From the NCBI GenBank assembly GCA_964467615.1, contig CAYXRK010000071.1, forward strand, positions 1 to 21,980: DNA of 21,980 nucleotides. Reading direction: 5' to 3'. This document shows positions 14,374-21,980 of the stretch, in pieces. This DNA is from CAYXRK01 sp964467615 (lineage in GTDB: Bacteria; Hydrogenedentota; Hydrogenedentia; Hydrogenedentales; GCA-2746185). Every line of letters begins with the position of its first letter. Position 1 is the first letter of the stretch. Below the pieces are notes generated by a model. It had not been told where the DNA came from and did not search any database. It saw nothing but the letters and a program-made list of their open reading frames with translations. The position numbers and the translations under genes were made by a program.

Positions 14374-15259
14374 GAAATATCTCCGCACACCAGATGAACG
14401 CTTCGCGAATCTACCCGGTTTTCCCTATCCGCCGAAATATGTGGACACGATCCAGGGCCTTCGCATGGCGTATGTCGAGCACGGCCAGGGCGATCCGATA
14501 CTCTGCCTGCATGGCGAGCCCTCGTGGGGGTATCTGTATCGCAAGATGATGCCGACGCTTGCGACGCGCGGGCGGATCGTCTGCCCCGACCTCATTGGCT
14601 TTGGCCGTTCGGACAAACCTATCGAGCGCAGCGACTACAGCGTCGCCATGCACTCGGCCGCGATCTTGAAGTTCATCGAAGAACTGGGCCTTACGCGCAT
14701 CACGCTCGTCTGTCAAGATTGGGGCGGGCTCATCGGCCTGCCTATCGCGGCGCAGCACCCTGAACGATTCGCGCGCCTCGTCATCATGAACACGGGCCTG
14801 CCCAGCGGGCACAACCCCGGACCCGGTTTCATGGCATGGCGCAACGCAGCATCGAAGATGGAGGACATGCCCGTCGGCCAAATCCTCCAGGGCGCGACCG
14901 TAAGCACGCTGTCGGACGACGTGGTCGCAGCGTATGACGCGCCGTATCCCGACAAGACGTACAAGGCCGGCGCACACCAATTCCCGCTCCTCGTCCCAAT
15001 TTCCGAGGACGACCCCGCGACTCCCATGTTCCGCGCCGCGCGCGAAATATTCAAGTCGTGGACCAAGCCTGTTCTTGTGATGTTCTCCGATAGCGACCCG
15101 GTCACGAAAGGTGGCGACGAATACTTCCGCAACACAATCCCGTCCGCCAAGAACGAGCCGGTCATTACCATCGAGAAAGCGGGGCATTTCCTTCAGGAAG
15201 ACAAGGGCGAAGAAATCGCGCAACGGATCGTCGAGTTCATCGATCGGCGTCCCGTCTGA
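14372..15259 (+). CDS. Haloalkane dehalogenase-like alpha/beta hydrolase
   Basis: The 295-residue protein has the layout of subfamily I haloalkane dehalogenases (DhlA/DhmA-like), which hydrolyse carbon-halogen bonds to an alcohol, halide and proton. It shows the oxyanion region LHGEPSWGYLYRKMMP (47-61, with the HGEP-W of the family), VCPDLIGFGRSDKP, the nucleophile D116 with halide-binding W117 in VCQDWGG, a candidate second halide Trp at W156 in the cap, the acid D242 in FSDSDP and the base H272 in KAGHF. No signal peptide is present, so it acts in the cytoplasm. ATG 14372 is preceded by TAAGG; the frame extends upstream to 14261 but that part overlaps the small divergent gene. The quinoprotein gene follows eight bases after the stop. 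Confidence 0.88.
   Translation: MKYLRTPDERFANLPGFPYPPKYVDTIQGLRMAYVEHGQGDPILCLHGEPSWGYLYRKMMPTLATRGRIVCPDLIGFGRSDKPIERSDYSVAMHSAAILKFIEELGLTRITLVCQDWGGLIGLPIAAQHPERFARLVIMNTGLPSGHNPGPGFMAWRNAASKMEDMPVGQILQGATVSTLSDDVVAAYDAPYPDKTYKAGAHQFPLLVPISEDDPATPMFRAAREIFKSWTKPVLVMFSDSDPVTKGGDEYFRNTIPSAKNEPVITIEKAGHFLQEDKGEEIAQRIVEFIDRRPV
14381..14384 (-). promoter_or_regulatory. Ribosome binding site inside the divergent gene
   Basis: GGAG on the minus strand, seven bases before ATG 14373 of the small protein. It lies inside the first codons of the dehalogenase gene on the other strand, so the promoter of the minus-strand operon must also lie within or overlap that gene if this start is used. Confidence 0.4.
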
Positions 15260-15267
15260 CGATCCGG

Positions 15268-17352
15268 ATGCTCCATCGATTCTTCACGGCCGCTTGTGTC
15301 TGTATAGCGGCCTCTGCCCAAACGACCGATTGGCCGGCCTATCTCGGGGGCCCGGACGTATCGCACTACTCCACACTCGCGCAAATTAACCGCGACAATG
15401 TGAAGGACCTTGAGGTCGCGTGGTTGTACCACAGCGAGGACGAAAAGTCTCAAGGCGAAATCCAGTGCAATCCGGTCGTCATTGACGGCGTCCTCTACGG
15501 CACCTCGCCGAAACGAAAGTTGTTTGCGCTCGATGCCGCCACCGGCAAAGAACTCTGGTCGTTCCGACCCGAAGGCGGCTCGCAGGCAGGCATCAACCGC
15601 GGCGTTGCATACTGGTCTAGCGATGCGGACAAGCGAATTCTCTACACCGCGGCGAATTTTCTGTACGCGGTCAACGCCTCGAACGGCAAGCTCATCGCAA
15701 GCTTCGGTGACGGCGGCAAGGTCGATTTGAAAAAAGGCCTGGGCCGCGACGCAAGCGATCTCTATGTCAGCGGCAACACTCCCGGCGTTGTCTTCGAGGA
15801 CTCGTACATCGTCGGCATGCGCGTGAACGAGGCCCTGCCCGCCGCGCCCGGCCACATCCGCGCGTACAACATTCGCACCGGCGAAATCGTCTGGACATTC
15901 CACACGATTCCGCAACCCGGCGAATTCGGCTACGACACCTGGCCCGCCGGCGCGCACGAGTACACCGGCGCGGCGAACTCATGGGCGGGCATGAGTGTCG
16001 ACCGCGAGCGCGGCATCGTCTACGTCCCCACCGGATCCGCGGCGTTCGACTTCTACGGCGCGGACCGCCACGGACAAAACCTTTTCGCCAACTGCCTGCT
16101 TGCGCTGAACGCACGCACCGGCGAACGCATCTGGCACTTCCAAATGGTCCATCACGACCTCTGGGACCGAGACCTCCCGGCCCCTCCAAACCTTCTCACC
16201 GTCACGCGCGATGGGAAGCGCATCGACGCCGTAGCCCAGATCACCAAGTCCGCGCACGTGTTTGTGTTCAATCGCGAAACCGGCGAACCGCTGTTCCCGA
16301 TCGAGGAACGGCCTGTCCCGCCATCCGACCTCGCAGGCGAGAGCGCGTGGCCCACGCAGCCGTTCCCGACGTTGCCTCCCGCGTTCTCGCGGCAGCAATT
16401 CACCGAGGAGGACGTCACGGACATCAGCCCCGAGTCGCACGCCGCCGTTCTCGACCGCCTCAAACGCGCGAGGAGCAACGGCCAGTTCGTGCCGCCCAGC
16501 CGCGAGGGCACAGTCATTCTCCCCGGCTTCGACGGCGGCGGTGAATGGGGCGGTGCGGCGGTCGACCCCAACTCCGGCGTGATGTACGTCAACGGAAGTG
16601 AAATGCCGTGGATTCTCCAGATGGTCGATATCGGTTCGGACACCGGCGGCGGCACGGCGCGCCAAGGCAAACGGCTTTACGCGCAGCATTGCCTGTTCTG
16701 CCACGGCGTCGATATGAAAGGCGATCCGCTCAAGCAGTACCCCGCCCTCGCGGGCATTTCGCAACGCCTGCCGCGAAAGGACGCCGAGGCCGTCGTCCAG
16801 GATGGCCGCGCCCTCATGCCGGCCTTCAAGCATCTCGGTGAACGCGACATCGAGGCCGTACTCGATCACATCTACTCAACTGATGCCGCCCAAGGAATTG
16901 AAAAGGCGGTGCCCGCCGGGAAACCGCAGTACGTCAACACGGGATACATCCGCTTTCTTGACCCGGAGGGACACCCCGCGATCAAGCCGCCCTGGGGAAC
17001 ACTGAACGCCATCGACCTGAATAAGGGCGAGATTCTTTGGAAGGTCACGCTCGGCGATACGCCTGCGCTCCGCGAACGAGGCGTTCCACAGACGGGCGCG
17101 GAAAACTACGGTGGGCCGGTCCTCACCGCCGGGGGACTTCTCTTCATCGGCGCGACCAAAGACGAAATGTTTCGCGCTTTCGATAAGGATAGTGGTATAC
17201 TGTTGTGGCAAGCTCAGTTGCCCGCCGGGGGTTACGCTACCCCCGCGACCTATATGGCCGGGGGCAGGCAATACGTCGTTATCGCGGCCGGCGGTGGAAA
17301 AATTGGCACCAAGGCCGGCGACGCTTACGTGGCCTTTACATTGCCCGAGTAG
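15268..17352 (+). CDS. Exported PQQ-dependent dehydrogenase with cytochrome c domain
   Basis: The 694-residue protein has a signal peptide (1-17, cleavage at ASA/QT) and an eight-bladed quinoprotein propeller. Segments such as DWPAYLGGPDVSHYSTLAQI, NTPGVVFEDSYIVGM, VYVPTGSAAFDFYGADR and MVHHDLWDRDLPAPPNL resemble membrane glucose/quinate dehydrogenases more than methanol dehydrogenase. The adjacent Cys-Cys pair of alcohol dehydrogenases is absent. A cytochrome c domain is inserted before the last blades: heme motif C475-L-F-C478-H479 and likely axial Met517 in ALMPAFKHL. It should oxidise an alcohol or sugar in the periplasm and pass electrons to the respiratory chain. No PQQ synthesis genes are in the window. 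It starts eight bases after the dehalogenase stop, implying one transcript. Confidence 0.88.
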   Translation: MLHRFFTAACVCIAASAQTTDWPAYLGGPDVSHYSTLAQINRDNVKDLEVAWLYHSEDEKSQGEIQCNPVVIDGVLYGTSPKRKLFALDAATGKELWSFRPEGGSQAGINRGVAYWSSDADKRILYTAANFLYAVNASNGKLIASFGDGGKVDLKKGLGRDASDLYVSGNTPGVVFEDSYIVGMRVNEALPAAPGHIRAYNIRTGEIVWTFHTIPQPGEFGYDTWPAGAHEYTGAANSWAGMSVDRERGIVYVPTGSAAFDFYGADRHGQNLFANCLLALNARTGERIWHFQMVHHDLWDRDLPAPPNLLTVTRDGKRIDAVAQITKSAHVFVFNRETGEPLFPIEERPVPPSDLAGESAWPTQPFPTLPPAFSRQQFTEEDVTDISPESHAAVLDRLKRARSNGQFVPPSREGTVILPGFDGGGEWGGAAVDPNSGVMYVNGSEMPWILQMVDIGSDTGGGTARQGKRLYAQHCLFCHGVDMKGDPLKQYPALAGISQRLPRKDAEAVVQDGRALMPAFKHLGERDIEAVLDHIYSTDAAQGIEKAVPAGKPQYVNTGYIRFLDPEGHPAIKPPWGTLNAIDLNKGEILWKVTLGDTPALRERGVPQTGAENYGGPVLTAGGLLFIGATKDEMFRAFDKDSGILLWQAQLPAGGYATPATYMAGGRQYVVIAAGGGKIGTKAGDAYVAFTLPE

Positions 17353-17362
17353 GATGGGCCTC

Positions 17363-17387
17363 GCTTCGCGCAGATCGCGCGGGGTTT
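17363..17387 (+). terminator. Possible weak terminator after the quinoprotein gene
   Basis: Arms CGCGC (17367-17371) and GCGCG (17377-17381) with a five-base loop, extended outward by wobble pairs, are followed by GGGTTTC. It lies in the 60 bases between the dehydrogenase stop and typA. The T-run is short, so termination would be partial at best. Confidence 0.28.
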
Positions 17388-17412
17388 CTACGTTTGTAAG
17401 GACAGAAGAACC

Positions 17413-19314
17413 ATGCCCTCGATAGACAAAATCCGAAACCTAGCGATCATCGCGCACATCGACCACGGGAAGACCACGCTCATCGACAGCATCTTCCGCG
17501 CGACGCACACGTTTCGCGACAACGCGCAAGTCGCCACGCGCATCATGGACAACAACGAACTCGAGCGCGAGCGCGGCATCACCATCCGCGCGAAGCACTG
17601 CACGGTCGAGTGGGGCGGCCATCGCATCAATATTATCGACACGCCCGGCCACGCGGACTTCTCCGGCGAAGTCGAGCGCATCCTTTCGATGGTCGATTCC
17701 GTGTTGCTGCTGGTCGATGCCAACGAAGGCCCGATGCCACAAACGCGCTATGTACTCATGCGCGCGTTGCGCCTGGGTCTTCGCCCGATCGTCGTCGTCA
17801 ACAAAGTAGACCGCCCCAACGCGGATCCGCACGGCGCGTTGAACAAGACCTTTGATCTCTTCGTCGAGCTCGGCGCGACCAACGAGCAGTGCGACTTTCC
17901 GGTGCTCTACGGTTCCGGTCTCCGCGGTTGGCTCGTTCGCGATCTTGAGAACGAGGCCCACGAGGGATTGGACGCACTGTTCCGGACCATCATCGACGAA
18001 GTCGATGCGCCCAGGGGCGATCCGGATGCGCCCTTCCTCATGCAAATCAGCACGCTTGGCTGGCGCGATCATATCGGCCGCACTGGCACGGGCCGTGTAC
18101 TTCAAGGCCGGCTTCGCAAAGGCGAACCCATCGTGCGCACTACAACGCGCTGGAAGACCGCCGAATGGGAAGTCACGCGCGACCACACGCAGCGCAGCGA
18201 ATGGGAAGTCACCGGTTCGAACCCAGATCGCACGACGTACCTCTGGATCACCCACGGACTTGAATCCATCGTCTGCGATGAAGTAGGCGCGGGCGACATC
18301 GTCACCCTCGCCGGGCCGAAAGCCTTGACCATCGGCGACACCATCGCCGCGCCCGATTGCGACGCTCCCGCGCTGCCTCCTCTCGACATTGAAGAGCCGA
18401 CCGTGTCCATGCTTTTCCTCGTGAACAGCGGGCCCTTCGCCGGCAATGACGGATCGGCAGTCACGATTCGCCAGATCCAAGCGCGTCTCGAAAAGGAACT
18501 ACGCACCAACGTCGCCCTGCGCGTCGAAAACGCCGAACGCGGCGACGCGATGAAAGTCTCCGGCCGCGGCGAACTTCACCTTGCCATACTCGTCGAGGAA
18601 ATGCGCCGCGAAGGCATGGAGCTCTGCGTATCCGCGCCCGAAATCATCACTCATCGCGACGCCGACGGACGCCTCCTCGAACCGATGGAAGAGCTGATCA
18701 TCGACGTGCCCCTCGATTTCCAGGGCGCGGTCATCGAGGAAGTCTCACGCCGCAAGGGCCAACTCGCCAACGTCGAAAACCACGGCACCGGCGTTGTGCG
18801 TCTTGTGTTTGGCATTCCCACGCGCGGCCTCATCGGCTACCGCAGCGATTTCCTCACCAGCACGCGCGGCCTCGGCATCATGGCCTCGCGCTTCAGCGGA
18901 TACGGCCCCTGGTGCGGCGAAATCACCGCGCGCAGCCGCGGCTCGTTAATCAGCATGGACACCGGCGACGTGACGGGGTATAGCCTCGAAGGATTACAAC
19001 AACGCGGCACGTTGTTCCTCTCGCCGATGGACCCCGTCTACGAGGGCATGATCATTGGCGAGAACTCGCGCCCGGGCGACATGTCGTGCAACCCGACGAA
19101 GCGCAAGGCCCTGACGAACCACCGTTCTTCGAACAAGGACATGACGGTCACGTTGGACGTGCCGCGCAAACTCACGCTTGACACCGCGCTCGAATGGATA
19201 GCGCCGGACGAACTCGTCGAAGTGACGCCGAAGAGCGTGCGCGTGCGCAAGGCCGTCCTCAACGCCGAAGAACGCAAACGGGACATAAAGCGCACTGCAG
19301 CGCGGACGGCGTAA
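17413..19314 (+). CDS. typA: Translational GTPase TypA/BipA
   Basis: The 633-residue GTPase binds the ribosome and helps large-subunit assembly and stress or cold adaptation. GTP-binding motifs are G1 AHIDHGKT (14-21), G2 RGITI with T57, G3 DTPGH (76-80) and G4 NKVD (130-133). EF-G-like domains follow, and the TypA-specific C-terminal domain is clear (KRKALTNHRSSNKD, LEWIAPDELVEVTPKSVRVRK, LNAEERKRDIKR). Length is slightly above the usual 605-615 residues; part of this is extra residues near WKTAEWEVTRDHTQRSEWEV in domain II. ATG 17413 has an AAGGA-type site upstream. It ends three bases before the stop of the convergent zinc-finger gene. Confidence 0.95.
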   Translation: MPSIDKIRNLAIIAHIDHGKTTLIDSIFRATHTFRDNAQVATRIMDNNELERERGITIRAKHCTVEWGGHRINIIDTPGHADFSGEVERILSMVDSVLLLVDANEGPMPQTRYVLMRALRLGLRPIVVVNKVDRPNADPHGALNKTFDLFVELGATNEQCDFPVLYGSGLRGWLVRDLENEAHEGLDALFRTIIDEVDAPRGDPDAPFLMQISTLGWRDHIGRTGTGRVLQGRLRKGEPIVRTTTRWKTAEWEVTRDHTQRSEWEVTGSNPDRTTYLWITHGLESIVCDEVGAGDIVTLAGPKALTIGDTIAAPDCDAPALPPLDIEEPTVSMLFLVNSGPFAGNDGSAVTIRQIQARLEKELRTNVALRVENAERGDAMKVSGRGELHLAILVEEMRREGMELCVSAPEIITHRDADGRLLEPMEELIIDVPLDFQGAVIEEVSRRKGQLANVENHGTGVVRLVFGIPTRGLIGYRSDFLTSTRGLGIMASRFSGYGPWCGEITARSRGSLISMDTGDVTGYSLEGLQQRGTLFLSPMDPVYEGMIIGENSRPGDMSCNPTKRKALTNHRSSNKDMTVTLDVPRKLTLDTALEWIAPDELVEVTPKSVRVRKAVLNAEERKRDIKRTAARTA

Positions 19315-19317
19315 GGG

Positions 19318-19560
19318 CTACGAGGCTTTGCGTTTCAGCGCGGTACTCTTGCCCTTCTTTTTGCGATACGCGGTGGAGTGCTCTCGAATTTTGGCCATTG
19401 CGTCGAGGTCAAATAGCCGTTCACCGCAGGCGGGACATTCGTAAAAAGTCAGATATGGGACCGTGTACGTTTCTCCCTTGAACGATCTGTGAAGAGTCCG
19501 AGTCACCAACTTAATTCGAGAACTCCCACACGTCGGACATCTGTCAACCTTGATTCGCAC
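19318..19560 (-). CDS. YgiT/MqsA-type zinc-finger protein
   Basis: The 80-residue protein has two CxxC knuckles (C8, C11 and C42, C45) in the YgiT-type arrangement, CPTCG then about thirty residues with alternating strands (GETYTVPYLTFY) then CPACGERLFDLDAM, followed by a very basic tail (RKKKGKSTALKRKAS). This domain is the N-terminal part of MqsA antitoxins and is common in type II toxin-antitoxin pairs, where it binds zinc. No DNA-binding helix-turn-helix is visible after it. No MqsR or DUF4258 toxin is recognised beside it, so it may be an orphan or act with the membrane protein upstream. GTG 19560 is the start; no clear ribosome binding site. Confidence 0.7.
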   Translation of the reverse strand: MRIKVDRCPTCGSSRIKLVTRTLHRSFKGETYTVPYLTFYECPACGERLFDLDAMAKIREHSTAYRKKKGKSTALKRKAS

Positions 19561-19605
19561 GGTTCACGTTTAATGCTTGAACTTTGTAGAAACGCTCAAT
19601 GGCGG

Positions 19606-20112
19606 TCAAATTATATCTTTACCTTGCTCGGAAAAAACCTTAGCTTCGTTAGCTAGCCATTCGAAGTCTTCCCACAAGTCTTTCTGCTGTTTGTCGCGGC
19701 GGTCCTGAATACGAGGCTGTGCAATCTTCCAACTCTTAAGAATGGAGCGCCGCTCCGGTTTAATCCAGATTTCCTTTAGCTTGGGGTCTTGCTTCGCAAT
19801 CGCAGCGGCAATACTGTAGGCTTGGCTTACCCGATCCGCTGCCTGCTCCCATTCGCGTTTCCACTTTTCTATCTTCATCGCACTAATCTTGCAGCGGTCT
19901 TCAATCTCGAACAGCATACCCCGCGTTTTCCGCATCTCCTCAGCCTGCACTAGCGAATAAATACTCAGTATCGTCTGATTAAAGGTATCCGTAGCCTGTG
20001 CACCAGTTGCGCGCGCTTGGAGCCCAAGCCCAATAAGAGCCCCTACTATCCCAATCGCCACGAGCACTGTCTCAACCACCTGAGCGACATACGACGCACA
20101 TTCCCAGTCCAT
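19606..20112 (-). CDS. Single-pass membrane protein with charged helical domain
   Basis: The 168-residue protein has one hydrophobic segment near the N-terminus (VVETVLVAIGIVGALIGLGL), then ~130 residues that are mainly helical and highly charged. The order LQARATGAQATDTFNQTILS then SLVQAEEMRKTRGMLFEI is reminiscent of DUF4760-like proteins, in which a membrane anchor precedes a cytoplasmic helical region; this is a weak match by eye. ATG 20112 is chosen because GGAG lies five bases upstream; ATG 20127 and a GTG at 20181 are in frame. The zinc-finger gene follows 45 bases downstream on the same strand. Base composition is more AT-rich than typA or the peptidase on either side, which suggests an accessory pair. 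Function unknown. Confidence 0.55.
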   Translation of the reverse strand: MDWECASYVAQVVETVLVAIGIVGALIGLGLQARATGAQATDTFNQTILSIYSLVQAEEMRKTRGMLFEIEDRCKISAMKIEKWKREWEQAADRVSQAYSIAAAIAKQDPKLKEIWIKPERRSILKSWKIAQPRIQDRRDKQQKDLWEDFEWLANEAKVFSEQGKDII

Positions 20113-20499
20113 CACGTCTCCATCCATACTAACGCATTCTCTTCTCCCGTCGAACCGCGTTGGGGGCGCATCGTTCGCCACAACGCGATGCTAGGCGAGG
20201 GAATTGTCGTTGCTCTTAGATACTAAACTCATCCTGTGTGACGTAACAAATCGTTGAAACCCGTTCAATCTGCTCGGTCAAATCAGCTCGATTTCTCGAT
20301 CAAAGCCACTTCGATATTGTCATTATTACAATAGAAGAGCGGCGTTTGATTGGCACAAGCCGTTCCACTGCGCTGCCGTTTACTTCTCCGTATGGTTCCG
20401 AAAGAACTAGGCCATCCGCGTTCACGCCTGCGCCCGCGTCGCGCAACAGCTACCATGTCGCCTCTTCACGTTTGCGATTGGGATTCGATTGTGGCAGTT
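20113..20499. other. AT-richer intergenic region with a possible gene remnant
   Basis: Nearly 390 bases lie between the membrane protein and the end of the S9 peptidase gene, all minus-strand neighbours. No established gene is seen. A 57-codon minus-strand frame (ATG 20456 to TGA 20283) encodes a very basic N-terminus (ARRGRRRERGWPSSFGTIRR), faintly like the N-terminus of some integrases, but it stops at once and has no supporting context. The promoter of the membrane protein gene should lie in the left part, near 20130-20230. Confidence 0.4.
20118..20121 (-). promoter_or_regulatory. Ribosome binding site for the membrane protein
   Basis: GGAG on the minus strand five bases before ATG 20112. 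It would lie inside the coding region if ATG 20127 were used, so it favours the shorter protein. Confidence 0.4.
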
Positions 20500-21980
20500 C
20501 TATTTTGTGGACAAGCGCAGATTCGTTTCAAACAGTTTCAATATTCTCCGATATTCATCCAGCCAGCTTTCGGGTTCGCGGAAGCCGTGCGGTTCGACCG
20601 GATAGACCGCGAATTCCCAGTTCTCTTTTTTGAGTTCGATGAGCCGTTGCGCGAGGCGGACGGAATCCTGAAATAGGACGTTGTCGTCCTGCATGCCGTG
20701 GCAGAACAGAAGCGGTTTTGTCAGACCGGCGGCGAACTCAATCGGCGAACTGCGGGCGTAGGCCTCGGGATCGACGGACGGCGTGTTGAGAATGTTCGCG
20801 GTGTACCCGTGGTTGTAGTGCGACCAATCGAGCACCGGCCGCAGCGCCGCGCCGCACGCGAAACGCTCGGGGTCACGAAACAGCGCCATGAGCGTCATGA
20901 ACCCGCCATACGATCCGCCGTAGATTCCAATTCGCGCTGGGTCCACGCCGTGTTGCTCGGTCAGCCAGCGCACGCCATCTTGCAGGTCTTCGAGTTCCGG
21001 CCCGCCCATTTGCCGATAGATCGCCGTGCGCCAATCCGCGCCGTACCCCGCCGAGCCGCGGTAGTCCATGTCGAGCACGGCGACGCCACGCTGCGTCAGC
21101 AGCGTGTGAAACATGAACTCGCGAAAGTACGACGACCATCCAGCGTGCGCATCTTGCAAGTAACCCGCGCCGTGAACGAACACGACAGCGGGCGACTTGC
21201 CGGGACGTTCCGTCCCGCTCGGGGCGTAGTACCGCGAGTAGATCGGGCGATCCACATGTGTTGACCTGATCTCAACGATCTCGGGTTTGCTCCATTCGAT
21301 CCCCTCGAACTCGGCGCTGACGGTATGCGTGATGCGCCGCGCCTCCGCGCCCGGTTGCGCGCGCTGCACGTATAGTTCCGATGGGCGCGTTGTCGTCGAA
21401 AATCCAATCAGGATTCGTCGTTCATCCGGCGAAAGTTGAAACGATCGCACGCCGCCAAGCAGTTCTTTTTCGCGTCCCCCCATCGACGTGATCTGTTCGA
21501 CTTCGCCGTCCTCAACGCGCGCGCGAAACACCTCGTATACTCCCGGATGCCGCGGGTTCGAGAGAAAGTACACGTATCGTCCATCGCGCGTCGGCACGAT
21601 CGACGAGACTACCTGCGCGCCGGAGGTCGATTGACGCGCCTCACCACCCTCCGGATCGATCACGTACAACTGGCAATAGCCCGTCGCTTCGGAGACGAAA
21701 TACGCGTGCTCGCCTTCGCCAAGAAATCCAAGCCGTTGACCCTCAAGTACCCAGGCCGCATTGGTTTCCCGGAACAGCGGCGTGATGGTATGCGTGTTCA
21801 GATCGACACTCGCGATCCAACGGTCCTTATAGTCGTGCGCGTGTGCTTGAAAAATCGCGCGGCGACCATCGCGGCTGAACTGGAGCGAATGGACGTATAC
21901 CTTGCGCGGCTTCGGTTCTTTTTCTTCCTTAGGAATTGACGCAGAATAATATTTGCAAGTGTATCGATGATGCTGTATGC
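20500..21980 (-). CDS. S9 family (prolyl oligopeptidase-type) serine peptidase, 5' end outside the window
   Basis: The minus-strand frame stays open through the right edge of the window, giving at least 492 residues; the TTG at 21669 is an internal codon, not the start. The upstream part reads VYVHSLQFSRDGRRAIFQAH and GEGEHAYFVSEATGYCQLYV, typical beta-propeller blades. The C-terminal alpha/beta hydrolase has VVFVHGAGYLQDAHAGW, the nucleophile motif GGSYGG (Ser codon 20911-20913), GMQDDNV with the catalytic Asp at 20686-20688, and the His of EPHGF at 20587-20589. This is close to the dipeptidyl peptidase IV/acylaminoacyl-peptidase group, which removes dipeptides or cleaves short peptides. Any signal peptide lies off the window, so location is unknown. 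Confidence 0.9.
   Translation of the reverse strand, partial: IQHHRYTCKYYSASIPKEEKEPKPRKVYVHSLQFSRDGRRAIFQAHAHDYKDRWIASVDLNTHTITPLFRETNAAWVLEGQRLGFLGEGEHAYFVSEATGYCQLYVIDPEGGEARQSTSGAQVVSSIVPTRDGRYVYFLSNPRHPGVYEVFRARVEDGEVEQITSMGGREKELLGGVRSFQLSPDERRILIGFSTTTRPSELYVQRAQPGAEARRITHTVSAEFEGIEWSKPEIVEIRSTHVDRPIYSRYYAPSGTERPGKSPAVVFVHGAGYLQDAHAGWSSYFREFMFHTLLTQRGVAVLDMDYRGSAGYGADWRTAIYRQMGGPELEDLQDGVRWLTEQHGVDPARIGIYGGSYGGFMTLMALFRDPERFACGAALRPVLDWSHYNHGYTANILNTPSVDPEAYARSSPIEFAAGLTKPLLFCHGMQDDNVLFQDSVRLAQRLIELKKENWEFAVYPVEPHGFREPESWLDEYRRILKLFETNLRLSTK

Noticed and set aside
14411..15223. Minus-strand frame (270 codons) opposite the dehalogenase
   Set aside because: It is a shadow of a motif-complete gene on the plus strand.
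15979..16869. Long minus-strand frame (296 codons) opposite the PQQ dehydrogenase gene
   Set aside because: It is the mirror of a GC-rich coding region; the plus-strand gene has clear motifs, and the antisense translation has none.
17440..18480. Long minus-strand frame (346 codons) opposite typA
   Set aside because: typA is unambiguous on the plus strand; the antisense product is Arg/Asp/Val-rich with no family features.
21436..21939. Plus-strand 167-codon frame at the right edge
   Set aside because: It lies opposite the S9 peptidase, whose minus-strand frame is open across the same region with propeller-like sequence.

Overview
The window is about 58-60% GC by eye and reads as chromosomal DNA from a Gram-negative-type, probably uncultivated bacterium. 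The clearest lineage hint is the secreted protein at the left edge. It has long Gly-Glu dipeptide linkers, a choice-of-anchor-like beta domain, a calcium-loop motif and a C-terminal membrane tag, a style common in Hydrogenedentota and neighbouring PVC/Lentisphaerae-like lineages. Secreted beta-sandwich and propeller proteins and a PQQ dehydrogenase fused to cytochrome c fit the same picture. The assignment is inference. No rRNA, tRNA, CRISPR array or intact insertion sequence was found.

Layout, left to right. (1) 1-1146: 3' end of the Gly-Glu-linker surface protein. (2) 1482-4279: a methyltransferase/ATP-grasp (D-Ala-D-Ala-ligase-like) fusion, then an exported glutaminyl-peptide cyclotransferase. 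(3) 7101-4300, minus strand: an envelope and proteostasis run of a secreted TPR protein, signal peptidase I, rhomboid protease and a membrane-anchored J-domain protein. (4) 7102-7748: mostly gene-free. (5) 7749-12323, plus strand: glutaredoxin-like protein, exported beta-sandwich protein, a repeat-rich spacer, moeA, a mogA/moaB-type gene and a GT-C-like polytopic membrane protein. (6) 14373-12369, minus strand: a small protein, an AAA/OLD-like ATPase and a DUF3226 TOPRIM-like protein in overlapping frames (ATGA and GTGA junctions). This is the best candidate for an undescribed, possibly anti-phage, system. (7) 14372-19314, plus strand: haloalkane dehalogenase-like hydrolase, PQQ/cytochrome c dehydrogenase and the GTPase typA. 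(8) 20112-19318, minus strand: a single-pass membrane protein with a charged helical domain and a YgiT-type zinc-finger protein. (9) 20500-21980, minus strand: an S9 prolyl-oligopeptidase-family peptidase running off the right edge.

How the genes may work together: moeA and the mogA-type gene carry out the last two steps of molybdenum cofactor assembly. The dehalogenase makes an alcohol and halide in the cytoplasm, and the adjacent exported quinoprotein oxidises an alcohol or sugar in the periplasm, so a short degradative pathway is possible but unproven. The signal peptidase, rhomboid and J-protein cluster handles exported and membrane proteins. The ATPase/TOPRIM operon is slightly more AT-rich than its neighbours, points against the flanking genes and shares its first start codon region with the dehalogenase, which suggests a separately acquired module.
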